Origin: an uncultured Dyadobacter sp.
GTDB taxonomy: Bacteria > Bacteroidota > Bacteroidia > Cytophagales > Spirosomataceae
Direction: 5' to 3'
Assembly: GCA_937880795.1 (NCBI GenBank)
Contig: CALGRQ010000449.1
Span: forward strand, 1-12,571
DNA: 12,571 nucleotides
In this document: piece after piece, positions 1 through 7,053 of the stretch
Position numbering within the stretch: position 1 is the first letter of the stretch
Layout: each line of letters opens with the position of its first letter
Position numbers and translations under genes: made by a program
Notes under the pieces: generated by a model
What the model saw: the letters and a program-made list of their open reading frames with translations, nothing else
Databases searched by the model: none
Told to the model about the DNA's origin: nothing

Positions 1-239
1 CTTGGCGCTTTGGAACCTGCTTTTTCCAGAATGCGGGCAAGTTCTATACCTGTTAAATCCGGCATTTGAATATCCAGGAAAACCACATCGATTGGTTGTT
101 GATGAATCACTTCCAATGCTTCAACGGCACTCGAGTATTTTCCCACCAAATTCAGAAAAGGTGTTTTTTCTATAAATGCCGCTACAAGTCCCAGCGCTAA
201 TGGCTCGTCGTCTACGGCAATGCTATTTAGCGGTGTCAT
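1..239 (-). CDS. Response regulator, receiver domain (partial, probably LytTR family)
   Basis: This is the N-terminal 79 residues of a two-component response regulator; the rest lies beyond the window's left edge. The start is the ATG at 237-239. The visible part is a CheY-like receiver domain: the acidic pair D10-D11 in AVDDEP, and the phosphoacceptor D56 in VFLDIQMPDLTG. The conserved Thr/Ser, the Lys and the output domain are not in the window. The start overlaps the stop of the upstream kinase gene by the sequence ATGA (236-239), which indicates one transcript and probable translational coupling. Regulators paired with LytS-type kinases in Bacteroidota normally carry a LytTR DNA-binding domain. 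That output domain is inferred here, not seen. It would receive phosphate from the adjacent kinase and probably control the divergent gene. Confidence 0.9.
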   Translation of the reverse strand, partial: MTPLNSIAVDDEPLALGLVAAFIEKTPFLNLVGKYSSAVEALEVIHQQPIDVVFLDIQMPDLTGIELARILEKAGSKAP

Positions 240-1309
240 GCGGTTTCCAGTTCCAGTTGTACGTCAAAAGTTTTCCTTTCTTTATCCTCGTTCATGCTAA
301 GAGAGTATTTTCCTGGATATAGTAAATCGAGTCGACGTTGCGTATTATTGATTCCAATTCCATTGCTTTCATCCAATAGTGTTCTTTTGTCTGTGAACAA
401 GGTATTGCTAACTTCTACAAAGATCTTACTTCCATTTTGTTTGATACGGATATCAATGGTACTGTTTTCTACTGCACTGACTCCGTGCTTAAAGGCATTT
501 TCGATGAAAGGCAGGAAAATCATGGGGGCAATGGATACATCATGGAATGGTTCCGGCGGTGTTAATTTTACCCGAACTTTGTCCGTTAACCGCAATTCCA
601 TCAACTGTATATAGTCCTGCGCAAAGGCTATTTCCTGGCTAAGTAAGACCGTAGCATTTTGGGTTTCATACAGCACATATCGCATTAGTCTGGATAGCTT
701 ATGCAATGCTTGTTGTGAGGCCTCAACGTCTATAACCGTGAGGGCATATATGTTATTTAATGTGTTAAAGAAAAAATGCGGATTGATTTGGGCTTTTAAA
801 AAGGACAACTCCGAATTGATTTTATCTTGTTCCAGGTCCTGTCGGTATTGCTGGTCGCGCTGTACATTTTGAACTGCAGCTACACTGGTGCTAATACCAA
901 TCACAAGAAGTGCAGTGAGCAGGGCAAAATAATCCAGCTTATCCCTTTTCCTCTTAGGACGGGTCATATCATCGTGTGCGGCTTGCCATGCTTTATCCAT
1001 TTGCTCACGGTGCCCGATCCCGACTTGAACTTGTTCAATTATAACAGCCAACATAATTACTGACGCTACATTGAAAAGCAGAAATTTAAGGTATTTATTC
1101 CGGGCAAGATATCGTGGGAACCAGTAGTATACATTGAGGTAAAATATGGCTACCAGCATGCAAAGGAGCACAGTCTGCTTTATCCAAAAGGTTGTTGGTA
1201 ATTGTATTTGCCAGCTGAGCGGTTGCCACATTAAGAATAGAACCAGAAAGCTCCAGCCCAATAAATGGAGAAATATGGGGGGGTACTTTCTAACCTTACG
1301 TGCGTCCAT
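236..1309 (-). CDS. LytS-type sensor histidine kinase
   Basis: A 357-aa inner-membrane sensor kinase of the LytS/YehU type (His_kinase domain followed by HATPase). About four hydrophobic segments are visible near residues 11-29, 44-62, 73-92 and 126-146, with a basic stretch between the third and fourth. A short coiled linker leads to the H-box at 172-187 (KAQINPHFFFNTLNNI) with phosphoacceptor H178. The N-box lies at 265-276 (FLPFIENAFKHG) and the G-box near 316-327 (NGIGINNTQRRL). There is no separate extracellular sensor domain, so the signal is probably sensed in or at the membrane; the ligand is unknown. The length is normal for the family. The ATG at 1307-1309 follows an A/T-rich leader without a Shine-Dalgarno sequence. 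The stop overlaps the regulator's start, and the pair is transcribed away from the outer-membrane protein gene. Confidence 0.93.
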   Translation of the reverse strand: MDARKVRKYPPIFLHLLGWSFLVLFLMWQPLSWQIQLPTTFWIKQTVLLCMLVAIFYLNVYYWFPRYLARNKYLKFLLFNVASVIMLAVIIEQVQVGIGHREQMDKAWQAAHDDMTRPKRKRDKLDYFALLTALLVIGISTSVAAVQNVQRDQQYRQDLEQDKINSELSFLKAQINPHFFFNTLNNIYALTVIDVEASQQALHKLSRLMRYVLYETQNATVLLSQEIAFAQDYIQLMELRLTDKVRVKLTPPEPFHDVSIAPMIFLPFIENAFKHGVSAVENSTIDIRIKQNGSKIFVEVSNTLFTDKRTLLDESNGIGINNTQRRLDLLYPGKYSLSMNEDKERKTFDVQLELETA

Positions 1310-1611
1310 TTAACATTGTTTAGTTTGGCATTACACATTTAATGCAATTACAATTTTAAGGTATAGGATTCAAAACACATAACGCAGTCGACCAATATTT
1401 TACAAACGCCGACAGGATCAGGAAATTGATCTATGAAGGACGTATTCATTAATTCACCCCCTAAAAAGGATTGGTAGGAATTAGAGCCAGAGTTCGTCGT
1501 GTAAAACGTGGGGTTAATCGGTGTGTTTAGGGTTTCCGTCTAATGTGTTTAGATAAGTGGTTACAAGGTATTTATTTTGAAATTGTATTTACTATTTTTT
1601 CAATGATTACC
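1310..1611. promoter_or_regulatory. Divergent control region between the kinase and outer-membrane genes
   Basis: About 300 bp separate the kinase start (1309) from the chosen start of the barrel gene (1612), and both genes must be promoted from here. Visible elements: a 6-bp inverted repeat GCATTA-N6-TAATGC (1328-1345) just before the kinase gene; TGTGTTTTG on the minus strand (1371-1379), one mismatch from the direct-repeat unit; and the direct repeat itself (1522-1552). TTATTTTG at 1572-1579 is one mismatch from the Bacteroidota -7 consensus TAnnTTTG and has no clear -33 TTG. A 14-codon ORF from 1433 has no supporting evidence. No RNA gene is seen. Confidence 0.5.
1522..1552 (+). promoter_or_regulatory. 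Direct repeat TGTGTTTAG x2, candidate LytTR-type operator
   Basis: The 9-mer TGTGTTTAG occurs at 1522-1530 and again at 1544-1552. The copies are exact, in the same orientation, with start-to-start spacing of 22 bp, about two helical turns. LytTR regulators are known to bind paired 9-bp direct repeats of the form [TA][AC][CA]GTTN[AG][TG] separated by about 12 bp. Each copy here matches seven of those nine positions, including the GTT core, and the gap is 13 bp. The second copy ends 19 bp before the -7-like TTATTTTG, where a -33 element would sit, as expected for an activator-dependent promoter. The link to the neighbouring two-component pair is inference. Confidence 0.5.
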
Positions 1612-4422
1612 ATGAAAATGATTAGAAGTTTTACAGCACTCCTTTTGACGTTGACATTGCTTTCATCAGCCTATGCCCAGTTTGGTGGTGGCGGCGGTGG
1701 AGGAGGAGGTAACCGAGGTGGAGGTGGCTTTGGCGGGGAGCGTCAACGGCAAACAGTGATTCCGGGAACGGCAGAAGATTCGCCCAAAGGCAATGGTAAA
1801 ATTGTGGGTGTGTTAGTGGATTCCGTCTCCAAACAACCGGTGGAATTTGCGGCTTTGTCTTTGGTAGACACTAAAACCAATATGCCTATTGACGGTACAA
1901 CAACCGACGAAAAGGGGCGCTTTGAAATGACTAAGGTAGCTTCTGGTAATTTCAAAATCATGATTTCCTTTATTGGTTATAAGACCAAAACCATAGGAGG
2001 AATTAAAATAGAACGCAAAACAGAACTTGATCTGGGATCTGTACTGATGGTGGCTGATGTGGTGCAATTGAACGAGGTTGAGGTTGTTGGTATGGCTCAG
2101 TTGGTAGAAGAAAAAGTAGATAGGTTGGTATTTAATGCGGAAAAAGATATTACGAGTAAGGGTGGAGATGCCTCCGACGTAATGAAAAAGGTACCGATGT
2201 TGACTGTGGATTTGGATGGAAACGTGTCTTTACGCGGGAGTTCTAATGTAAGGGTACTGATCAACAATAAGCCTTCAACCATTATTGCAACCAGTGTAGC
2301 TGATGCATTAAAGCAAATTCCAGCGGATATGATTAAGTCGGTGGAAGTTATTACATCTCCGTCTGCAAAATATGATGCTGAGGGTTCTGCTGGTATTATC
2401 AATATCATTACAAAGAAAAGCACGATACAGGGAGGAACGCTCAATTTTGATACCGGTATTGGTAACCGTGGTTCTAATATGGGCTTGAGAGGCAATTACC
2501 GTATAGGGAAGATGGGTTTCAGCTTGGGTGGCTTTGGACGTTTCAACTACAACATGCCCGGGAAATCAGAGAACCTTCAAGAAGGTAAAATAGATAAATT
2601 CTCGATTCGCCAGATGAGTGAGTCGAATAATAAAATGGCATTCGGTTCTTACAATTTTGGATGGGACTATGAAATAGATTCAAAGACGTCGCTTTCAGCA
2701 GGTGTTCGTTATGGAATGCGCAACATGAGAAATGCGCAGGAATTGAGCACATTCAATACACAAAGTGATGGAACGATGCGCAATACCTTCCGTGATGTAA
2801 ATTCGAAAGACCTTTCTGGAACCTGGGATTTAAACGTGGATTACATCCGTACATTAAGTAAGCCGAACCAAGAGCTAAGTGTTTCCGGACAATTTAGCCG
2901 TAACAACCGTACCAATGATTTTACGGCCGATGTGTTTGAATTAACCACAGCGCAAATTGGAGAAATTTTGGGTAGTCAGCGTAACGACAATAGTAGTCAC
3001 AATCAGGAAAGTACCGTGCAGGTGGACTACCAAACGCCAATCAAGGATAACCAGATGCTGGAAGTAGGAGGTAAAGGAATTTTCCGTCAGGTAGTAAGTA
3101 ATATTATATACTCAGGAAATGGTGCAGTGAATATTCTTCCGAACAGCAACTTGGATTACGATCAGAATGTTGCAGCGGGTTATTTGTCATATACCTATAC
3201 CACCAAAAGCCGTTTTACGGTAAAAGTGGGTTCACGCTATGAGTATACCAGTATTGACGCATATCAGGGAGAGAATAGAACGAATCTGAACTTGTCAGGA
3301 TACGGAAATCTGGTACCTAGCTTAAACTTGTCTCAAACATTTGGTAAAGGGCAAACCGTTAAGTTAGGCTATAACCGTCGTTTGCAACGCCCAGGTATAC
3401 AATTCCTAAACCCTAACGTTAATTCATCAAACCCTACTAATATTTCTTTTGGTAATCCTGAGTTGGATCCAGAGTTAACCGACCAGGTGGAATTGGGAAC
3501 CAGCTTCTTCAAAAATTCCCTTTACGTTAACGTCTCGACTTTTGCTCGATTTACTAATAATTCAATTGAAAGCATTAGAACGACAAGTCCGGAAGGGGTG
3601 ATCAGTACTACTTACGGAAACATTGGAGAGAAAAAGAACTTCGGTGCCAATGTATTTGGTAATATGACTTTCTTCAAAAGATGGCAAGTGGGTGGAGGCT
3701 TTGATATGTACTATGCAAGCCTTGTGAACAGCAATACGAACTCGAAAAATGATGGGGTAGTAGTTAGCGGACGTTTTAGAACCAGCCTTACCCTAAAGAA
3801 AGGTTGGGGTATTCAAGCGGGAGGCTTCATGAGAGGACGTGAGGTTCAATTGCAAGGTACACAGGCTGGTTTCCGTATGTATGACCTAGGTATCAAAAAG
3901 GATTTTGCGAACAAAAGAGGTAGTATTGGTTTCGGTATGGAAAACTTCCTGGCACCGAGATTTAATATGAAAACGAATATGGAGTCTGATCGCTTTACAC
4001 AGGTGAATAATAATTTCTTATATAACCGTGGATTTAGAGTGAACTTCTCTTATCGTTTGGGTAAAATGACTTTCGTTGAGCAAAAAACGAGAAGAAAAAA
4101 ATCAATCAATAACGATGATCAAAAAAGCGACGGTGGTGGCGGAATGGATTCAGGAGGTGGAGCGGTACAGTCTGCTCAACCAGCGGCAGCACCTGCGGGT
4201 GGAGCGGCTAGACCTGCCGGAGGCGCTAGACCACAGGGAACTCCACCACAAGGAGCTGGTGGAATGATCATGAAAGGTGACAGTGCTGCCGGACCTCAGG
4301 GTATGCCAGTTAAACCTGCGACTTCTGACTCTTTAGCTAAACCTGCTCCGGTTAAAACCGACTCAACAGCTGCACCGGTAAGACCTGATTCAACAGGAAC
4401 GATACCTCCTAAAAAGGACTAG
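1612..4422 (+). CDS. Outer-membrane beta-barrel protein, TonB-receptor-like, with carboxypeptidase-like N-domain
   Basis: A 936-aa outer-membrane protein. The reading frame is open from an ATG at 1543, but that codon lies inside the direct repeat, and the signal peptide MKMIRSFTALLLTLTLLSSA starts at 1612, so I chose 1612 (ATGs at 1603 and 1618 remain possible). Order: signal peptide 1-22; glycine-rich linker about 23-45; carboxypeptidase-regulatory-like beta-sandwich about 63-149 (TTDEKGRFEM, SFIGYKTK); plug-like domain about 155-269 (DGNVSLRGSSNVRVLINNKP, SAGIINIITKK); then a long barrel ending near KMTF at 821. It resembles the OMP_b-brl_3 (PF14905) family rather than SusC, and no SusD partner follows. 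No TonB box is evident. A 115-aa low-complexity tail follows the barrel. The substrate is unknown. Expression is probably controlled by the divergent kinase/regulator pair. The gene ends at a strong hairpin. Confidence 0.9.
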   Translation: MKMIRSFTALLLTLTLLSSAYAQFGGGGGGGGGNRGGGGFGGERQRQTVIPGTAEDSPKGNGKIVGVLVDSVSKQPVEFAALSLVDTKTNMPIDGTTTDEKGRFEMTKVASGNFKIMISFIGYKTKTIGGIKIERKTELDLGSVLMVADVVQLNEVEVVGMAQLVEEKVDRLVFNAEKDITSKGGDASDVMKKVPMLTVDLDGNVSLRGSSNVRVLINNKPSTIIATSVADALKQIPADMIKSVEVITSPSAKYDAEGSAGIINIITKKSTIQGGTLNFDTGIGNRGSNMGLRGNYRIGKMGFSLGGFGRFNYNMPGKSENLQEGKIDKFSIRQMSESNNKMAFGSYNFGWDYEIDSKTSLSAGVRYGMRNMRNAQELSTFNTQSDGTMRNTFRDVNSKDLSGTWDLNVDYIRTLSKPNQELSVSGQFSRNNRTNDFTADVFELTTAQIGEILGSQRNDNSSHNQESTVQVDYQTPIKDNQMLEVGGKGIFRQVVSNIIYSGNGAVNILPNSNLDYDQNVAAGYLSYTYTTKSRFTVKVGSRYEYTSIDAYQGENRTNLNLSGYGNLVPSLNLSQTFGKGQTVKLGYNRRLQRPGIQFLNPNVNSSNPTNISFGNPELDPELTDQVELGTSFFKNSLYVNVSTFARFTNNSIESIRTTSPEGVISTTYGNIGEKKNFGANVFGNMTFFKRWQVGGGFDMYYASLVNSNTNSKNDGVVVSGRFRTSLTLKKGWGIQAGGFMRGREVQLQGTQAGFRMYDLGIKKDFANKRGSIGFGMENFLAPRFNMKTNMESDRFTQVNNNFLYNRGFRVNFSYRLGKMTFVEQKTRRKKSINNDDQKSDGGGGMDSGGGAVQSAQPAAAPAGGAARPAGGARPQGTPPQGAGGMIMKGDSAAGPQGMPVKPATSDSLAKPAPVKTDSTAAPVRPDSTGTIPPKKD

Positions 4423-4434
4423 TTGAAGTAAGGT

Positions 4435-4482
4435 ATATAAAGAAGAAAAGGTGCTCGAAAGAGCACCTTTTCTTCTTTATAT
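4435..4482. terminator. Bidirectional terminator hairpin
   Basis: A perfect 22-bp inverted repeat (arms 4435-4456 and 4461-4482) flanks a GAAA loop. The GC-rich top of the stem is GGTGCTC/GAGCACC and the base is A/T-rich, giving T-rich tails on both strands. It lies 13 bp after the stop of the outer-membrane gene and 28 bp beyond the stop of the convergent hemC, so it can end transcription from both sides. Confidence 0.92.
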
Positions 4483-4510
4483 GATTTTGTGAAACTTACA
4501 AAAGTGAGCA

Positions 4511-5440
4511 TTATAGAGCTTGCGCGGCTCGGATATCTTTTAAAATTCGATCTGCCCCAGCTTCCAACAATTCATCGGCAAGTGCAAAACCCAATGCTTC
4601 CGGATCAGAAGAAGGTCCGGTTTTGTGAAGACGGATTAGTTCCTTACCATCCAGGCTCACGATACCACCCGTAATATTGATCTGGCCACCAGATAATGCA
4701 GCCAGGCCAAAAATCGGGATGCTACATCCGCCATGCAATCGGTTCAGGAATGCACGCTCTGTACGTAAACAAAGAGAGGTGGGAGTATGATTGATCAATT
4801 GCTTGATGACCGCTTTTTTCTCTGCTGAAAGAGAAACAGCATTTTCCACAGCCACGCTTCCTTGTCCAACGGCTGGGGTAAATTCATCCAGTTTAAGATG
4901 CTCAGCAATTTTATTGTCGTACTCCATTCTGTGAACGCCGGCATATGCGAGAAGCAAGGCGTCGCAATGTCCATCTTCTAATTTTTTTAAGCGGGTTTGA
5001 AGATTACCGCGCATGTCCACTGTCTTGATATGTGGATAAAAATGCTTCAAGATCGCGACTCTGCGGGTTGAGGATGTGCCAATTACCATTGGTTCTCCAC
5101 TCTGTAACGACAAGCTGGTGTTATGGCTTACCAATACGTCGTTGACCTGTTCGCGGTCGGTGAAAGCAGATATTTCGAAATCGGCTTCCAAATTGGATTG
5201 TACATCCTTTGCGCTGTGAACGGCAATGTCAATGTCACCACTTCTCAGTTGATCTTCGAGCTCTTGTGTAAACACCCCCTTACTTCCTATTTTCGACAAA
5301 GAACGGTCCAGAATTTTGTCTCCTTTGGTTTCAATGATAACGATTTCGGTATCAACGCCACCTTTTTTTAGGAGATCTTCAATATGATAAGCCTGCCAAA
5401 GAGCAAGTTTGCTTCCGCGGGTTCCTAATTTTATTTGCAT
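4511..5440 (-). CDS. hemC: Hydroxymethylbilane synthase (porphobilinogen deaminase)
   Basis: A 309-aa cytoplasmic enzyme that polymerises four porphobilinogen molecules into hydroxymethylbilane for heme and other tetrapyrroles. Family signatures are in the expected order: KLGTRGSKLALWQA at the N-terminus, VHSAKDV at 74-80 with the catalytic Asp D79, GTSSTRR at 121-127, RGNLQTRLKKLEDG from 144 with substrate-binding arginines, PAVGQG at 189-194, and HGGCSIP around C239, which should carry the dipyrromethane cofactor. Length and start are normal. Small differences from the usual motif (VHSAKDVQ instead of VHSxKDxP) are mild. It is the last gene of the minus-strand run. Its start is 12 bp after a possible 29-codon ORF, and it ends at the shared hairpin. 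No other heme gene is nearby. Confidence 0.97.
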   Translation of the reverse strand: MQIKLGTRGSKLALWQAYHIEDLLKKGGVDTEIVIIETKGDKILDRSLSKIGSKGVFTQELEDQLRSGDIDIAVHSAKDVQSNLEADFEISAFTDREQVNDVLVSHNTSLSLQSGEPMVIGTSSTRRVAILKHFYPHIKTVDMRGNLQTRLKKLEDGHCDALLLAYAGVHRMEYDNKIAEHLKLDEFTPAVGQGSVAVENAVSLSAEKKAVIKQLINHTPTSLCLRTERAFLNRLHGGCSIPIFGLAALSGGQINITGGIVSLDGKELIRLHKTGPSSDPEALGFALADELLEAGADRILKDIRAAQAL

Positions 5441-5452
5441 GAATATATAACT

Positions 5453-5542
5453 TTAAGCCAACCACAGTCTGAGTAGGGCTTGAATTTTAAATGGAATAGC
5501 AAAGATCGCCATTAAGATCACCATTATCAAACGGCTTGTCAT
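5453..5542 (-). CDS. Possible 29-aa hydrophobic peptide between rimK and hemC
   Basis: A short open frame running from the ATG at 5540-5542 to the TAA at 5453-5455. The predicted 29-aa product starts MTSRLIMVILMAIFAIPF, a near-continuous hydrophobic stretch after one Arg, followed by an amphipathic end with Lys and Arg, so it could be a single-pass membrane peptide. It sits 13 bp after the rimK stop and 12 bp before the hemC start, matching the 14-bp gap between rimB and rimK, and it fills most of an otherwise empty 115-bp gap. That spacing is the main argument for it. A gap this size can hold a short ORF by chance, and I recognise no family. Confidence 0.35.
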   Translation of the reverse strand: MTSRLIMVILMAIFAIPFKIQALLRLWLA

Positions 5543-5555
5543 GAATTGCCGATTT

Positions 5556-6458
5556 CTAGACGCCCACCGTGTCTCCTTCGTCCGTAACGATTTTTTCCTC
5601 GATATATGAAACAATGAGAGAGGCCACATCCACCCCGCTAATCTCCTCTATACCTTGAAGTCCGGGTGAAGAATTCACTTCCATTACTAGAGGCCCACGG
5701 TCCGATTGTAGTAAATCGACTCCTGCAATGCGAACCCCTAATGCTTTGGCCGCGGCAATAGCCGTTTGTTCTTCCTCTTCTGTCAGGGTTATTTTAAAAC
5801 CTTCACCTCCGCGATGTAGGTTGGATCTGAAGTCGCTTTCAGCTCCCTGGCGCTTCATGGCTGCAACTACTTTATTGCCAATAACAAAAGCTCGTATGTC
5901 TGCACCTTTAGATTCAGCAATATATTCCTGAATCAGAAAGTTTGCCCGAAGTCCGTAAAATGCTTCAATGGTTGATTTTGCCGTTTTGATTGTCTCTGCC
6001 AATACTACACCAACACCTTGAGTACCCTCCAATAGCTTGATGATAACTGGAGGGCCTCCTACGTGGTGAATCAGTTCTGTAACCTGAGTTGGATTCTTTG
6101 CAAAAACAGTTTTGGGGACATCCACGCCTGAGCGTGCCAACACCTGCATACTTCTCAATTTATCCCGTGACCTCACAATGGCTTGAGATTTCACCGTCGT
6201 AAAGATTTTCATCAGTTCAAACTGACGCACTACCGCGCAGCCAAATGCTGTTACGGATGTGCCAATGCGCGGAATGATGGCATCAACCCCTTTAATAGCC
6301 TTTCCCTTATATACAATGGAGGGTTTACCTCCCTCTATCATAACAAAACATTTTGTATGATCGATAACAACGGCCTTATGACCTTTCTGTTTGATTGCCT
6401 CTACCAAGCGTCTCGTTGAGTAGAGCTCTGCGTTGGTAGATAATATGGCGATTTTCAT
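5556..6458 (-). CDS. rimK: Ribosomal protein S6 glutamate ligase, ATP-grasp
   Basis: A 300-aa ATP-grasp ligase, the same length as E. coli RimK and similar throughout. RimK adds glutamate residues to the C-terminus of ribosomal protein S6. Visible landmarks: N-terminal MKIAILS; IPRIGTSVTAFGCAVVRQFE at 62-81; RDKLRSMQVLARSGVDVP from 98, with K100; the nucleotide-binding K141 and loop EGTQGVGVVLAET at 144-156; QEYI at 177-180; DFRSNLHRGG at 209-218; and metal-binding D248 and the LVMEVNSSPG loop (E260, N262). All ATP-grasp catalytic positions appear intact. The C-terminus is acidic. It lies 14 bp after rimB in the same operon. Other LysX/RimK-like ligases modify amino-group carriers or cofactors, but the close match to RimK and the rimB partner favour S6. 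Confidence 0.93.
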   Translation of the reverse strand: MKIAILSTNAELYSTRRLVEAIKQKGHKAVVIDHTKCFVMIEGGKPSIVYKGKAIKGVDAIIPRIGTSVTAFGCAVVRQFELMKIFTTVKSQAIVRSRDKLRSMQVLARSGVDVPKTVFAKNPTQVTELIHHVGGPPVIIKLLEGTQGVGVVLAETIKTAKSTIEAFYGLRANFLIQEYIAESKGADIRAFVIGNKVVAAMKRQGAESDFRSNLHRGGEGFKITLTEEEEQTAIAAAKALGVRIAGVDLLQSDRGPLVMEVNSSPGLQGIEEISGVDVASLIVSYIEEKIVTDEGDTVGV

Positions 6459-6472
6459 ATAGCCTGAATAAT

Positions 6473-6973
6473 TTAGGAAAGCGGAGGAGAATCGAAATCT
6501 TGCTGGGCTGGTCGTGTGGCCGAGCTAACTTTCGTGTGATTAATAGGTTGTTTGGCCGATAGGTCTTTTTGAGATACATCAATAATGAAGCGCCCGCGGA
6601 GTAGCTTGCGGCCAAGTAGTATAGGGTAACTCATTTTTCGGCGATTAGCCAGTGTAAATTCAGTTCGAATTTTTCGCCCAAAAATCCGGATCATCGTTTT
6701 GATGACATAGCGCTTCTCTTCTTTGCCCGATGAGTTGCGCACTACCGTTTCTTTAAAATGGTTGACAGTAATTGTTCGATGCGGAGCTCCTTTTTGAGCG
6801 TCTAGTTCAAATCGGAGCAATTGATTTTCTCCTTCCGTAACTACCCTCACTTTGGAGCAGTGAATGGAAGAAGTGGTAGCGCCAGAATCAACCCGTACGG
6901 GAATGTGATACCAGTCTAGTTCTGGCAAATCTATATAGTCGGTAGCTCCAATAACTTCGAGCGGATGTTTCAT
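6473..6973 (-). CDS. rimB: RimB-like retropepsin-type protease (PF05618, 'ATP-dependent zinc protease')
   Basis: A 166-aa protein of the family often labelled ATP-dependent zinc protease, which has the fold signature of retropepsins. The active-site-like motif is VRVDSGATTSSIH, with D29-S30-G31. The second conserved segment is YPILLGRKLLRGRFIIDVS from 116. The motif set supports an aspartic rather than a zinc protease. Members are frequently encoded beside rimK, and in Pseudomonas RimB is reported to act with RimK in controlling ribosomal protein S6 modification. Here it lies 14 bp before rimK and is clearly co-transcribed with it; no rimA-like phosphodiesterase gene is present. The last 30 residues are polar and probably disordered. 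Whether this protein trims glutamate tails or acts otherwise in this organism is inferred from context. Confidence 0.85.
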   Translation of the reverse strand: MKHPLEVIGATDYIDLPELDWYHIPVRVDSGATTSSIHCSKVRVVTEGENQLLRFELDAQKGAPHRTITVNHFKETVVRNSSGKEEKRYVIKTMIRIFGRKIRTEFTLANRRKMSYPILLGRKLLRGRFIIDVSQKDLSAKQPINHTKVSSATRPAQQDFDSPPLS

Positions 6974-7053
6974 CTGAGCTTCGTTGCTGCTTTCGTGGAT
7001 GTACTAACTGTTATTGGATATCTGATAAGCATCATGGATGCTCATAAAGTGTA

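Noticed and set aside
1433..1477. 14-codon ORF in the divergent control region
   Set aside because: It is too short, with no spacing, composition or motif support; it is consistent with chance.
1543..1611. N-terminal extension of the outer-membrane protein from the ATG at 1543
   Set aside because: It would put 23 residues before a clear signal peptide, and its start codon lies inside the operator-like direct repeat.
6376..6615. 79-codon minus-strand ORF across the rimB-rimK junction
   Set aside because: It overlaps two well-recognised genes in another frame and has no recognisable domain.
7028..7042. Small hairpin AGCATC-ATG-GATGCT between holB and rimB as a terminator
   Set aside because: The stem is only 6 bp and no T-run follows on the minus strand, so termination is unlikely.
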